Assembly (NCBI GenBank): GCA_031406575.1
Contig: JANOHP010000078.1
Span: 1-47,301, forward strand
Origin: Ga0077555 sp031406575
GTDB taxonomy: Bacteria > Pseudomonadota > Alphaproteobacteria > Rhizobiales > Hyphomicrobiaceae
Direction: 5' to 3'
DNA length: 47,301 nt
Made by a program: the position numbers and the translations under genes
Notes under the pieces: generated by a model
Told to the model about the DNA's origin: nothing
Database searches by the model: none
What the model saw: the letters and a program-made list of their open reading frames with translations, nothing else
Part shown: positions 1 to 8,570 of the stretch, one piece after another
Position numbering within the stretch: the first letter of the stretch is position 1
Layout: each line of letters opens with the position of its first letter

Positions 1-1
1 C

Positions 2-154
2 TGGCGCCCAGCCTCAATCCCCATAGAGCGCGCTGCACCGGCACGCCCCACCTCCCGCGACTTCGTGCCTTGGCGCTTCTCCGACGCCGGCCCGAGCGCG
101 TGGCCCGACCATCGCTGGCCGGCGTCCGAGAAACCTGCACAACTGCTGACCTGA
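2..154 (+). CDS. C-terminal end of an unidentified protein (5' part outside window)
   Basis: An open frame enters from the left edge and ends at TGA 152-154, giving about 50 residues rich in Trp, Pro and Arg that end in EKPAQLLT. The third codon position is mostly G or C, and the frame stops 41 nt before the convergent aldo/keto reductase stop, as expected for a real gene end. The family is not recognisable from this fragment. The competing frame 1 also stays open but would run into the reductase gene, so I prefer this one with low confidence. Confidence 0.35.
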   Translation, partial: WRPASIPIERAAPARPTSRDFVPWRFSDAGPSAWPDHRWPASEKPAQLLT

Positions 155-195
155 GATCTCGACGCAGTCGCACCGCTGACCGTGATCCCGTGCCC

Positions 196-1227
196 TCAGT
201 CCCCCGGCACCGGCGCATCGTCCGCGAGCAGTCGTTCGGCTTTGAGGTCGCGCCACAGTGCTGGCGGCACGCTTGTCGACATGGCGGCGACGTTGCGTTC
301 GACTTCTGAGGGTTTCACGGAGCCGAGCACGATGGACGAAACGGCTGCATGGCCGAGGGGGAAGTGCATGGCGGCCGTCGCCAGGGGAACGCCGTGGCTG
401 GCGCACACGCGCTCGATCTTGCGCACTTTGTCGAGCACGTCCGGCGGGGCCGGGGTGTAGTTGTAGGTCGCGCCGGGGATCGATCCAGTGGCGAGGATAC
501 CTGAATTGAAGACGCCGCCGAGCATGACGCCGACGTTCTTTCTGGTCGCGAGCGGCAGCACCTCGGCGAGCGCGGGCTGCTCGAGCAGCGAGTAGCGCCC
601 GGCAATCAGCATGCAGTCGAAATCGCCGTCCTGCAGGAAGCGCACCGCGTATTCGGGATCGTTGGTGCCAATGCCGATACCTTTGATGACGCCCTGGCTG
701 CGCAATTTCTCGAGCGCTATGTAGGCGCCTTCCATGGCTTCGCGGTAGCGCTTGGGGCCTTCGACGGGACCATGCGACCACGCATCTGCGTCATGGATCA
801 GCAGCACGTCGACTTTCGGCAGACCCAGGCGCAGCAGAGAGTGCTCGTGCGAGCGCATCGCCCCGTCGTAGCTGTAGTCGTGGACGACATCGAATTGCAG
901 GCCACCGACGAAGCGCGTGGTCTTGGTGCGGCCCTGGGGCGCGGGCTTCATGACCCGGCCGACTTTGCTGGACAGCACGAAACTGCCGGGAGGCTGGCGG
1001 CGGAGCGCGGTGCCGTAGCGGTGTTCCGCCATGCCCTGGCCATAGTGCGGGGCGGTGTCGAAGAGGGTAATGCCGCTCTTGGCCGCCGTTTCGACGGCGG
1101 CGATGGCCGTCGCATCGTCGAGGAGTTCGTAGATGTCACCCAGCGGCGCACTGCCGAACCCGAGCGCCGTCACCTCGAGACCGGTGCGGCCGAGCGTGCG
1201 TTTGGGGAGTGCTGGTGTCGCCGCCAT
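196..1227 (-). CDS. Aldo/keto reductase (D-threo-aldose/fucose dehydrogenase-like)
   Basis: A 343-residue TIM-barrel NAD(P)H oxidoreductase. The aldo/keto reductase tetrad is visible: Asp57 and Tyr62 in FDTAPHYG, Lys88 in LSSKVGR and His145 in LLIHDAD. The N-terminal pattern (LGRTGLEVTALGFGSAPLG) and the length fit the subgroup that includes D-threo-aldose 1-dehydrogenase and pyridoxal 4-dehydrogenase, which oxidise small sugars or aldehydes in the cytoplasm. The substrate cannot be read from sequence. It is transcribed alone, divergent from the helicase gene across a 458-bp gap. The family call is firm and the subgroup is inference. Confidence 0.9.
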   Translation of the reverse strand: MAATPALPKRTLGRTGLEVTALGFGSAPLGDIYELLDDATAIAAVETAAKSGITLFDTAPHYGQGMAEHRYGTALRRQPPGSFVLSSKVGRVMKPAPQGRTKTTRFVGGLQFDVVHDYSYDGAMRSHEHSLLRLGLPKVDVLLIHDADAWSHGPVEGPKRYREAMEGAYIALEKLRSQGVIKGIGIGTNDPEYAVRFLQDGDFDCMLIAGRYSLLEQPALAEVLPLATRKNVGVMLGGVFNSGILATGSIPGATYNYTPAPPDVLDKVRKIERVCASHGVPLATAAMHFPLGHAAVSSIVLGSVKPSEVERNVAAMSTSVPPALWRDLKAERLLADDAPVPGD

Positions 1228-1685
1228 GGTGTGATCCTATTTGCCCTGGTGTCTGCGCCGTGTTCGGCATCGTGTGCCTGCAGACGACCCGTTGGCAAGA
1301 CTGAACACCCGGGCGGCGGCAATGGGCGTGAAGCAACATCCCCATGTTGCTGGCCACCCCGCCCCGTATCGCGAAAGGTTCACAGACTCCTTCGCGGGGA
1401 TGACGTGGACGGGGATCGGTTCGCGAATAATGGGCCCCTGGGGGTGCCAAATTGCCTGGGGGTTCCGCTTGCTCCGGCGTGCGAAGTATGCCACACAGCA
1501 CACTGTCGGGCGCAGGGGATGCTGACATACATTTGTCCCTTTTCTCGACGCCCCTTTTTTCTGTTTCAGATCAGGCAGGCGATGTCGCCGCCTGATCCAG
1601 GCAGCCCCCCTGCGCTCTGCACCGTCACCGATCGTGCCCATCCGGGGCAGGGTTGGATCTTGAACGCTGTTGGGAGACTGCTTTT
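1228..1685. other. 458-bp divergent intergenic region with helicase leader
   Basis: No convincing gene lies here; the open frames are uncodon-like or overlap the neighbours. The region must hold the promoters of the reductase (leftward) and the helicase (rightward). Around 1388-1430 there is a stretch (TTCGCGGGGATGACGT) that resembles half of the CATCCCCGCGAA-type palindromes common between alphaproteobacterial genes. A strong stem-loop at 1569-1597 is listed separately. I could not assign -35/-10 boxes. Confidence 0.5.
1569..1597 (+). promoter_or_regulatory. Stem-loop in the 5' leader of the DEAD-box helicase
   Basis: GATCAGGC pairs with GCCTGATC, and after a one-base bulge GGCGA pairs with TCGCC around a two-base TG turn. 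That gives a 13-bp stem ending 88 nt before the preferred start codon, preceded by a T-rich tract (1553-1566). It is not followed by a T run on this strand, so it is not an obvious terminator. RNA helicase mRNAs are often controlled through structured leaders. A regulatory role here is inference. Confidence 0.5.
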
Positions 1686-3695
1686 TTGCAGACCGCCACC
1701 TTCGCTGAGCTCGGACTCAGCGCCAAAGTGCTCGCCGCTATCGAAGCGACGGGATACACCACGCCGACCCCGATCCAAGCTCAGGCCATCCCGGTTGCCT
1801 TGACCGGCCGTGACGTGCTCGGCATCGCACAGACGGGAACAGGCAAAACCGCTTCTTTCGTGCTGCCGATGATCGCACGGCTGGAAAGCGGGCGGGCGCG
1901 TGCCCGGATGCCCCGATCGCTGATCCTGGCGCCGACGCGCGAACTCGCGGCGCAGTGCGCCCAGAGCTTCGAGAAGTACGGCGTCAATCACAAGCTGAAC
2001 GTCGCCCTGCTGATCGGCGGCGTGTCGATGGGCGATCAGGTCCAAAAGCTCGATCGGGGCGTGGATGTGCTGATCGCGACGCCGGGCCGGATGCTCGATC
2101 ACTTTCAGCGCGGCAAGCTGATGTTGATGGGCGTCGAAATCCTGGTGATCGACGAAGCCGACCGGATGCTCGACATGGGGTTCATTCCCGACATCGAGAA
2201 GATCTGCAAGCTGTTGCCGCCGCGTCGCCAGACGCTGTTTTTCTCGGCAACGATGCCGCCGGAAATCACGCGGCTGGTCGATCAGTTCTTGAAAGACCCG
2301 GTTCGCATCGAGGTCGCCAAGCCGGCGTCGGCCGCGTCTACGATCACGCAGCTCTTTCGCTTCTGCGAATCGTCGGAAGACTGGGATAAACGCGAAGCCC
2401 TGCGCGACATTCTGCGGTCGCTCGAAGTGCGCAACGCGATCATCTTCTCCAACTACAAGCGCGATGTGGCGATCCTGCTCAAATCGCTGCTGAAGCACGG
2501 TTTCAACGCCGGCGCCCTGCACGGCGACATGGATCAGTCGAGCCGCACCGCGACGCTCGATAAATTCCGCTCGGGCGAAATCGCCTTGCTGGCGGCCTCC
2601 GATGTCGCCGCCCGTGGTCTCGATATTCCGGACGTGTCGCACGTCATCAATTACGACGTGCCCTGGCAACCGGACGATTATATTCACCGCATCGGCCGGA
2701 CGGGTCGCGCGGGCCGCGAAGGATGTTCCGTCACGCTGGTGACGCCAGACGACATTCGATCGATGGATTCGATCACCAAGCTCATCGGCACCGAGCCCGT
2801 CTGGCTCGGAGATGAACCGGACGACGACACATTGGCCGTAGGACGGGCCAGCAAGCGCGGCCGGGGTCGTGGCGCCAAAAAGGGCGCGACAGCCGGCGGA
2901 CGCCGTGGCGACGTGCGCGGGCGCAGCCGGCGTAGCGATGGCGCGGCGCCCAGTGCATCCGGACGAGATCGGTCGGTACGGCCGGAGCGGGCCAGGGGAG
3001 CGCCCGAGGTCAGCGAACGCCGCGACGAGGGGCTCGACACACCGATGCGCATCGGCGAGCCCGTGCGCTCCGACGATCGGCGCCCGGTAGAGCCCGCGCA
3101 GGATCGGCAGGCCCGCACCGAACGTCCCGAACGCGAGCCCCGTCGCCCACGAATCGTGGAGGAAACGGGCGTGCCGCATGCCCCGGTAGCGCGGGACGAA
3201 CCACGCCAGCGCGAGGATGAGGGACGCCGAGACCGAAATGAGCGGCAAGACCAGCCTGCACGCCAGGATCGGCCTGAACGCCAAGATAGACCCGAAGGGC
3301 GCGATCGGGCACAGCGGCGGGACCGCCCCGAACGGCAAGCGCGATCCGAACGGTCGGATCGGCCTGAACGGCGTGATCGGTCCGAGCAGACCGAACGGCA
3401 AGCTCGACCAGAACGCCAGGACCGTCCCCAGCGGCAATCCGCCCCCGTCCGCGACGAGGCTGCTGAGATTCCGTTCGAGCAGACCGGACGCGATCAGCGA
3501 CCCCAGCACCAGCAGCCGCGCCGGTCCGACAACGACCCTGCGGAGCGGGTGGAGCGCAACACTCGGGTGGCGCGCGAAGGCCGTCGTGAGCAACCCGAGC
3601 CGCGCCAACGCGATGGCGGTGGGTCCCAGCAAGTCGGTCTGGGCGATCACGTGCCAGCCTTCCTGCGTCGACCCGTGCGGGCCAATGCCGACTGA
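1686..3695 (+). CDS. DEAD-box ATP-dependent RNA helicase with long Arg-rich C-terminal tail
   Basis: A 669-residue RhlE/DeaD-like helicase that remodels RNA with ATP. All core motifs are present: Q motif PTPIQ, motif I AQTGTGKT, Ia PTRELAAQ, Ib TPGR, DEAD at residues 156-159, SAT, ASDVAARGLD and HRIGRTGRAG. The core ends near residue 385. Roughly 285 further residues are low-complexity and dominated by Arg, Asp, Glu, Gln and Pro, with RDRPE-like repeats; tails of this kind usually bind RNA. The start is unusual. No ATG fits, and TTG 1686 has GGGAG at 1672-1676, 9 nt upstream, whereas the upstream TTG at 1653 lacks proper spacing. A long frame on the opposite strand here is a composition shadow. 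Confidence 0.93.
   Translation: MQTATFAELGLSAKVLAAIEATGYTTPTPIQAQAIPVALTGRDVLGIAQTGTGKTASFVLPMIARLESGRARARMPRSLILAPTRELAAQCAQSFEKYGVNHKLNVALLIGGVSMGDQVQKLDRGVDVLIATPGRMLDHFQRGKLMLMGVEILVIDEADRMLDMGFIPDIEKICKLLPPRRQTLFFSATMPPEITRLVDQFLKDPVRIEVAKPASAASTITQLFRFCESSEDWDKREALRDILRSLEVRNAIIFSNYKRDVAILLKSLLKHGFNAGALHGDMDQSSRTATLDKFRSGEIALLAASDVAARGLDIPDVSHVINYDVPWQPDDYIHRIGRTGRAGREGCSVTLVTPDDIRSMDSITKLIGTEPVWLGDEPDDDTLAVGRASKRGRGRGAKKGATAGGRRGDVRGRSRRSDGAAPSASGRDRSVRPERARGAPEVSERRDEGLDTPMRIGEPVRSDDRRPVEPAQDRQARTERPEREPRRPRIVEETGVPHAPVARDEPRQREDEGRRDRNERQDQPARQDRPERQDRPEGRDRAQRRDRPERQARSERSDRPERRDRSEQTERQARPERQDRPQRQSAPVRDEAAEIPFEQTGRDQRPQHQQPRRSDNDPAERVERNTRVAREGRREQPEPRQRDGGGSQQVGLGDHVPAFLRRPVRANAD
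3228..3435 (+). repeat. Degenerate ~15-bp tandem repeats encoding RDRPERQ-type peptide repeats
   Basis: Inside the helicase tail, units close to GATCGGCCTGAACGGC recur about every 15 bp (or multiples) from about 3260 to 3410. They encode variations of Asp-Arg-Pro-Glu-Arg-Gln. The copies are imperfect. Slippage or unequal recombination at such repeats would change tail length without breaking the frame. Confidence 0.7.
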
Positions 3696-3722
3696 AGTGT
3701 GCAGTAACGGGGAGAAGATCGT

Positions 3723-5117
3723 ATGACCACCGTCACACCCCGGACTGCCCTATCGGAACTGTGGACGCTCGGCGGGGGTGAGGCTGCAGCCCTCGACCGC
3801 GTGGAGCTGACCGGTCAGGAACCCGCGCTGCCGTCGTCCTTCGCCGTGGGCACCATCGCCCAAGCCTCGATCGCGGCCAGTGCGCTGGCCGCGGCAGAAT
3901 TCTGGCGGCATCGAACGGGCCGCGCGCAGCAGGTCTGGGTCGCTATGCGCGACGCTGCGATCGAATTTCGCAGCGAACGCTATCTCTCCGTCGAAGGCGT
4001 CAACCACCGCATGTTCGATCCCCTGTTCGGGGTGTATCGCGCCGGCGATGGCCGGTTCGTGCGTATCCACACCAACTTCCCGCATCATCGCGCCGGTATG
4101 CTGGCGATGCTGGGTGCGCAGAACACGCGCGAAAGCGTCGCCAAAGCCATCAGCGGCTGGCAGGGGCAGTCGTTCGAAGACGAAGCCGTTGCACGCGGGC
4201 TCGTCGCCACCATGACGCGCACGCCACAGGAATGGAATGCGCATCCCCAGGGTCAGGCCCTCGCTGCCCTGCCCGTCCTCGAGCTGACTCGCATCGGCGA
4301 CGCGCCGCCCCGCAAACGTGCAGCCGGCGCGCGGCCGCTGTCGGGCATTCGCGTGCTCGATCTCACGCGCGTGATCGCCGGCCCCGTCTGTGGACGCACG
4401 CTCGCGGGACATGGCGCCGATGTGCTGGCAGTCGCGGGCCCGACGCTGCCGTCCGCGCAGCAGCTGGTGATGGACAACGGTCGCGGCAAACTCCAGACGT
4501 TCCTCGAGCTGACCGATGCGGCGGATCGCGAGACGCTCGCAGGCCTCACGCGCGAAGCCGACGTGTTCGTGCAAGGCTTCCGGCCGGGCGCCATTGCGGC
4601 CAAGGGATTTTCACCTGAACAGGTGGCCGCGCTCAGTCCGGGCATCGTGTGCGTGTCGCTTTCGGCCTACGGGCACGCCGGTCCCTGGTCGGGACGGCGC
4701 GGCTTCGACAGTCTCGTGCAGAACGCCAACGGATTGAACATGGCGGAGGCAACTGCCGCTGGCCAGGACACGCCAAAGGAGCTGCCCGCCCAAGCACTCG
4801 ATCACGCCTCGGGATTCCTGATGGCGACGGGCGCGGTGATGGCGCTGAAACGCCAAGCCGAAGAAGGCGGATCATGGCTCGTGCGGGTGTCTCTGGCGCA
4901 AACGGGAGCTTGGCTCTTCAAGCTGGGGCCCCAGCCGAATGGGCTCGCCATTCCCGATCTCGCCCCAGGTGACATTACCGACCGCCTGGAGGTGTCCGAC
5001 TCCGGCTTCGGGCGGATGACGGCGGTTCGGCATGCGGGCCGGCTGGCGGAGACGCCAGCGCGCTTCGAGCGGCCGTCGGTGCCGCTGGGAACCCATGCCG
5101 CCGCCTGGCCCAACTGA
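3723..5117 (+). CDS. CaiB/BaiF family (class III) CoA-transferase
   Basis: A 464-residue class III CoA-transferase, the family that moves CoA between carboxylic acids through an aspartyl-CoA anhydride. The catalytic Asp is visible as Asp329 in GFDSLVQNANGL, matching the family's D-x-x-x-Q motif. The canonical N-terminal domain (GIRVLDLTRVIAGPVCGRTL) begins only near residue 205. It is preceded by about 200 residues that look like a second, degenerate CoA-transferase half, an arrangement seen in longer members. GGGGAGAAG lies just upstream of the ATG. It starts 27 nt after the helicase stop and may share its transcript. The substrate is unknown. Confidence 0.88.
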   Translation: MTTVTPRTALSELWTLGGGEAAALDRVELTGQEPALPSSFAVGTIAQASIAASALAAAEFWRHRTGRAQQVWVAMRDAAIEFRSERYLSVEGVNHRMFDPLFGVYRAGDGRFVRIHTNFPHHRAGMLAMLGAQNTRESVAKAISGWQGQSFEDEAVARGLVATMTRTPQEWNAHPQGQALAALPVLELTRIGDAPPRKRAAGARPLSGIRVLDLTRVIAGPVCGRTLAGHGADVLAVAGPTLPSAQQLVMDNGRGKLQTFLELTDAADRETLAGLTREADVFVQGFRPGAIAAKGFSPEQVAALSPGIVCVSLSAYGHAGPWSGRRGFDSLVQNANGLNMAEATAAGQDTPKELPAQALDHASGFLMATGAVMALKRQAEEGGSWLVRVSLAQTGAWLFKLGPQPNGLAIPDLAPGDITDRLEVSDSGFGRMTAVRHAGRLAETPARFERPSVPLGTHAAAWPN

Positions 5118-5219
5118 TTAATCCTGCATTTACTCCTTCACATTTAATGTGCCGCGCATCGACTCGCCCGGCAACTTTCTGGTCGCGGACGAGTATCCCT
5201 CGGGTGGATGGGAGGCTGC

Positions 5220-6101
5220 ATGCCGTTCGGAAAAAGACCCGCCATGACGACGGGCTATCGCTCGATCTTGCCTGTCGAGCCCACAGACTCCGACCCGATG
5301 GCCAAAGTGCCTCTGGCGCTCGCACCGTCAGTCGCCACGTCCCTTTCGACGGATCCTGAATCCGACGACGATTGGCGCGACGACAAACCAACCGCGCAAC
5401 GACTGATCGACTTCAGCGAAACGATGTTCCAATTATTCGGCAAGACCGCTGAACTCGCCGACGCCATTCGCAATGGCGAAACGATCGAACTCTCCGGCTG
5501 GGACGTCGTGCTACAGCCGGACGTGGCGCCGATCGATATCCGGGCTTTGGACGGCTATTTCACGTTCGCCGAGAATGGCCAAACGGTTCATCCCACGTAC
5601 GGATATGCACTTCCCGGTTCGCCGAACCAACCCGACGACAGCGCGCAGCAGCATCTGCACGAACTCACCAGCCGGATCATCGAGCTGAATGGCTTCTGCC
5701 AACGTGCCGCGCAAGACGATGCCTTGGGCGTGGCTCTGCAATTGCCCGCACTTCCCGAACTCGTCGACCGCATTCTCGTCGGCGCCGCACATTTCACGGC
5801 TTATTTCGAGAACCTCGCCCTCGTCAAAGCCCAGGCGTCCTCGGGTCCAATGACCATCGACTACGCCCCCCTGCTCCAGACCGTGGAGCGTCGTCGCCTG
5901 CTGGCAACGGAAAAAATGCTGGCCCCAGACAAGGTGGAGGCCTACGCACCGTTCGGGCCCTGGCCCTATATCGGCATCGAAACGCTGACGCGACCGTTGA
6001 CGGGGCAGCGCTTCCACAACAAGATCTTTTTTCCTCCGAACAAGCTGCCACCCAGCGTGCCCATCGTCGTGCGCATGCCCGAGTCGGTCGTCGGCGCTTG
6101 A
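5220..6101 (+). CDS. Unrecognised soluble protein
   Basis: A 293-residue protein of no family I recognise. It has no signal peptide or membrane segment. The first ~60 residues look disordered and Asp/Ser/Thr-rich, and the rest is a mixed, helix-prone acidic domain. Three in-frame ATGs are possible (5208, 5220, 5244). I chose 5220 because GGGAGG lies directly upstream at 5210-5215. The composition and codon use match neighbouring genes, so it is very likely a real gene. It is convergent with the TfoX-like gene, the two stops being 7 nt apart. Confidence 0.75.
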   Translation: MPFGKRPAMTTGYRSILPVEPTDSDPMAKVPLALAPSVATSLSTDPESDDDWRDDKPTAQRLIDFSETMFQLFGKTAELADAIRNGETIELSGWDVVLQPDVAPIDIRALDGYFTFAENGQTVHPTYGYALPGSPNQPDDSAQQHLHELTSRIIELNGFCQRAAQDDALGVALQLPALPELVDRILVGAAHFTAYFENLALVKAQASSGPMTIDYAPLLQTVERRRLLATEKMLAPDKVEAYAPFGPWPYIGIETLTRPLTGQRFHNKIFFPPNKLPPSVPIVVRMPESVVGA

Positions 6102-6108
6102 CTTGCGA

Positions 6109-6483
6109 TCACCGACGGGCGCGACGCGGTTTGGCGCGACGCGTCGCCGCTTTGTGAACACGGCGGGCGGCGGCCAGCGCCGCCGCGGCCCAATCGCGCA
6201 ACTCGTCGGGATCGTCGAGCACGATGTCGGGCGCCTGCCAAAAATTCATGACAACCGGCTTTCCCGTTTTCTTCGTGTAGGAGAACGGTGCCAGTCCTGC
6301 CGCCTCGAAGCGGGGGCGAAGGCCGTCGTCGACCTTGAAATAGAGCTGATCGTTCTCGATCAGAGCCATCATCAAGCCATCGATGAAGACGCCGCCCGCG
6401 CCGAACATGCGGCGCACGACGACGGCGCCGAGCGGGGCCAGTTCGTCCACGAGGAGTTGCGACAGGTTGTCGTCGATCGGCAT
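6109..6483 (-). CDS. TfoX/Sxy family N-terminal domain protein
   Basis: A 124-residue protein matching the TfoX N-terminal domain: RRMFGAGGVFIDGLMMALI, then YFKVDD and the PFSYTKKTGK hairpin, with a basic tail RRAKPRRARR. In gamma-proteobacteria, TfoX/Sxy activates competence genes; single-domain alphaproteobacterial members have no established role. It lies 22 nt downstream of the RidA gene on the same strand, so the two are probably co-transcribed. The family assignment is firm and the function is not. Confidence 0.88.
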   Translation of the reverse strand: MPIDDNLSQLLVDELAPLGAVVVRRMFGAGGVFIDGLMMALIENDQLYFKVDDGLRPRFEAAGLAPFSYTKKTGKPVVMNFWQAPDIVLDDPDELRDWAAAALAAARRVHKAATRRAKPRRARR

Positions 6484-6505
6484 GGTTGCTCACCGACAGG
6501 ACCTG

Positions 6506-6889
6506 TCACCCGATCCAGGCCTGCGCTTCGATCTCGACTTTCATGCGCGGATCGACAAGGGCTTTCACTTCGACCAGCGTCGAAGCGGGCCGATGCGGGC
6601 CGAAAAACGCAATGCGGCGCGGGTTGATTTTCGGTCGCTCCGAAACGTCGGTCATGAACACCAGGACCTTCACGACATGCTCGGGTCCCGCACCTGCCGC
6701 CGTTAAACACATCGCCATCACGTCCATGGCGATGTCGAATTGTGCCACGGTATCGGCGGGGATGCTGCCGTCCGCTGCTTGGCCGACGATGCCCGAGACC
6801 CACACGTTGGGTCCAGCCTTGGTGACGTGGCAGTAATGGCTGTAGGGCTCGGGCAGGCCCGGCACCATGATGCGCTCGATCTTGGACAT
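6506..6889 (-). CDS. RidA (YjgF/YER057c/UK114) family protein
   Basis: A 127-residue RidA-fold protein. RidA members form trimers and often hydrolyse reactive enamine/imine intermediates released by PLP enzymes. Visible features are VWVSGIVGQ near the N-terminus, the VVKVLVFMTD strand, and a C-terminal stretch with RPASTLVEVKALVDPRMKVEIEA. The Arg in GPHRPAST sits where RidA has its catalytic Arg. An ATG at 6889 preceded by AGGAG 6 nt away fixes the start; the longer open frame upstream is not used. It is probably the first gene of a two-gene unit with the TfoX-like protein. Confidence 0.9.
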   Translation of the reverse strand: MSKIERIMVPGLPEPYSHYCHVTKAGPNVWVSGIVGQAADGSIPADTVAQFDIAMDVMAMCLTAAGAGPEHVVKVLVFMTDVSERPKINPRRIAFFGPHRPASTLVEVKALVDPRMKVEIEAQAWIG

Positions 6890-7170
6890 GATTGGCTCCT
6901 GGATTTCCCGGCTTTCGAGAGAGGCTAACGCATCGCCCGCGCCTCCGACAGGGCCTCGACGCGATCCATAAGGGCACTTCACCACGCCAGCCCTCGCGAA
7001 GTCGGGGCGGGCATGACGTTGATATTGTGTTGATCGCGCCGCGCCGCCGACGGGACGACGGCTGACTTGAACCGCCTTGAAGCAACCCGCTTGCGCGACA
7101 TGGCGCTTGAACTCGGGGGCGGCGCGCAGCACTCTGGGGTCAGAACAACCGACAGAGCGAGGAGACGGCT

Positions 7171-7545
7171 ATGGCAGGCAACGGACAGGCGCTCATCGAA
7201 CTCGACCGCAAACGCATGCAGGCGATGGCGAGCAAAGATCTGGCGACGCTGAAACAGATCCTGGGCGATGATTTGATCTACACGCATTCCTCAGCACGGC
7301 TGGACACCAAGCAGAGCCTGATCGGCAACATGGAATCGGGGTCCACGGTGTATACCTCGGTCGAGCCGTCCGACGTGAAGGCGCAGGACTTGGGTGATGT
7401 GGTCGTGCTGACCGGCGTCGCGCAGATCAAGGTCGTGTCGAACGGCGCACCCAACGCGTTCGGCGTGCGTTTCACCGACGTGTGGGCCAAACGCGGCAGC
7501 AGCTGGCAGATGGTGGCGTGGCACTCGACGAAGCTCCCGGCCTGA
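7171..7545 (+). CDS. DUF4440 / NTF2-like (SnoaL-type) protein
   Basis: A 124-residue NTF2-like cone-fold protein: an N-terminal helix pair (ALIELDRKRMQAMASKDLA), then LIYTHSSARLDTKQSLI, then strands ending in FTDVWAKRGSSWQMVAWHS, a typical DUF4440 ending. The family includes small-molecule binding proteins and isomerase-like enzymes, so no reaction can be named. GAGGAG precedes the ATG. Its stop lies only 7 nt before the polyphosphate kinase start, so the two are probably one operon. Confidence 0.88.
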   Translation: MAGNGQALIELDRKRMQAMASKDLATLKQILGDDLIYTHSSARLDTKQSLIGNMESGSTVYTSVEPSDVKAQDLGDVVVLTGVAQIKVVSNGAPNAFGVRFTDVWAKRGSSWQMVAWHSTKLPA

Positions 7546-7552
7546 TCGATCG

Positions 7553-8368
7553 ATGGCTCAGGATTGCGGCGCGCAGTTTCGAGTGAAGCCCGGTAAAAAA
7601 GTCCGACTCGACCGTCGCGACTCCGCCGACATGGCCGTCTTTCCCGACCGCAAAGCGGCCGAGAAACAGTGCAACGACGACAGTGTCGCCATCGATGTGT
7701 TGCAGGACAAGCTGTTTGCAGAACGATCGCGTGCGTTGCTGATCGTTCTGCAGGGCATCGATACGTCCGGCAAAGACGGCACGGTGCGCAAAGTCTTCAA
7801 TGTGACGGGGCCGCTGGGTGTGCACGTGACGGCGTTCGGACGCCCCTCCGATGAGGAGACGGCGCACGATTACCTGTGGCGCGCGCATCGGGCGTGCCCC
7901 CGGCGGGGCGTCATCGGGATTTTCAATCGATCCCATTACGAGGCCGTATTGGTCGAACGCGTGCGCAAGCTGGCGCCGCCCGAGGCGATCGCGCAACGCT
8001 ACGATCAGATCAATGCGTTCGAAACGATGCTGGTGGAGAACGGCACGACGGTGCTGAAATTCATGCTGCACATCTCGAAAGAAGAACAGCGCGTGCGCCT
8101 GCAAGCGCGGCTCGACGAGCCCGAGAGCCGGTGGAAATTCAATCCCGGAGATTTGGAAGACCGCAAGTTGTGGGCCGAGTATCAGTCGGCGTACGCGACA
8201 ATGCTGGAGAAATGTTCGACCGCGGTCGCACCCTGGTACGTGATCCCGTCGGATCGCAAATGGGCGCGCAATGCAGCCATCGCAGCGATCGTGCGCGAGA
8301 CATTGGAGACGATGGATCCGCGCTATCCCGAGGTCGACTGGAAGCCGGGCGATTTCAAGGTAACGTGA
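7553..8368 (+). CDS. ppk2: Polyphosphate kinase 2 family (PPK2 class III-like)
   Basis: A 271-residue one-domain PPK2, which transfers phosphate between polyphosphate and nucleotides. The P-loop is GIDTSGKDG (residues 68-76), the Walker B/lid segment is FNRSHYE (124-130), and the phosphate-binding region is KFMLHISKEEQR. The N-terminus (FRVKPGKKVRL) and overall pattern resemble class III enzymes, which use polyphosphate to phosphorylate AMP and ADP; the class is inference. It follows the DUF4440 gene by 7 nt. A long hairpin at 8382-8423 lies just past the stop. Confidence 0.93.
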   Translation: MAQDCGAQFRVKPGKKVRLDRRDSADMAVFPDRKAAEKQCNDDSVAIDVLQDKLFAERSRALLIVLQGIDTSGKDGTVRKVFNVTGPLGVHVTAFGRPSDEETAHDYLWRAHRACPRRGVIGIFNRSHYEAVLVERVRKLAPPEAIAQRYDQINAFETMLVENGTTVLKFMLHISKEEQRVRLQARLDEPESRWKFNPGDLEDRKLWAEYQSAYATMLEKCSTAVAPWYVIPSDRKWARNAAIAAIVRETLETMDPRYPEVDWKPGDFKVT

Positions 8369-8381
8369 CGAGACTGAGTTT

Positions 8382-8423
8382 TCCCGGACTGTGTCGCGCG
8401 GAACGCGCGATACATATCCGGGA
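8382..8423 (+). terminator. Near-perfect 42-nt hairpin after ppk2
   Basis: TCCCGGA (8382-8388) pairs with TCCGGGA (8417-8423). TGTG pairs with CATA through one wobble, a further G-T wobble follows inward, and TCGCGCG (8394-8400) pairs with CGCGCGA (8404-8410) around a GAA loop. There is no T run, so it may protect or process the 3' end rather than be a classical intrinsic terminator. It starts 13 nt after the ppk2 stop. Confidence 0.55.
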
Positions 8424-8570
8424 GCCTGACCCGTCGGCGCACGATCACGTATGCCGTGTTGCGACAGCTTGCAACGCGCTGGTCGATGAACGATCCTGCG
8501 GGCGCAATGCTTTTGTCCTCCGCGCCCTCGTGTGCCTCGAACCCGGTCCTCCGGGGAAAGTCGGCCCTCC

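Noticed and set aside
1566..3650. 694-codon open frame on the minus strand opposite the helicase
   Set aside because: It mirrors the helicase gene, has Leu/Pro/Gly-rich low complexity expected from reading GC-rich repeats backwards, and no recognisable domain.
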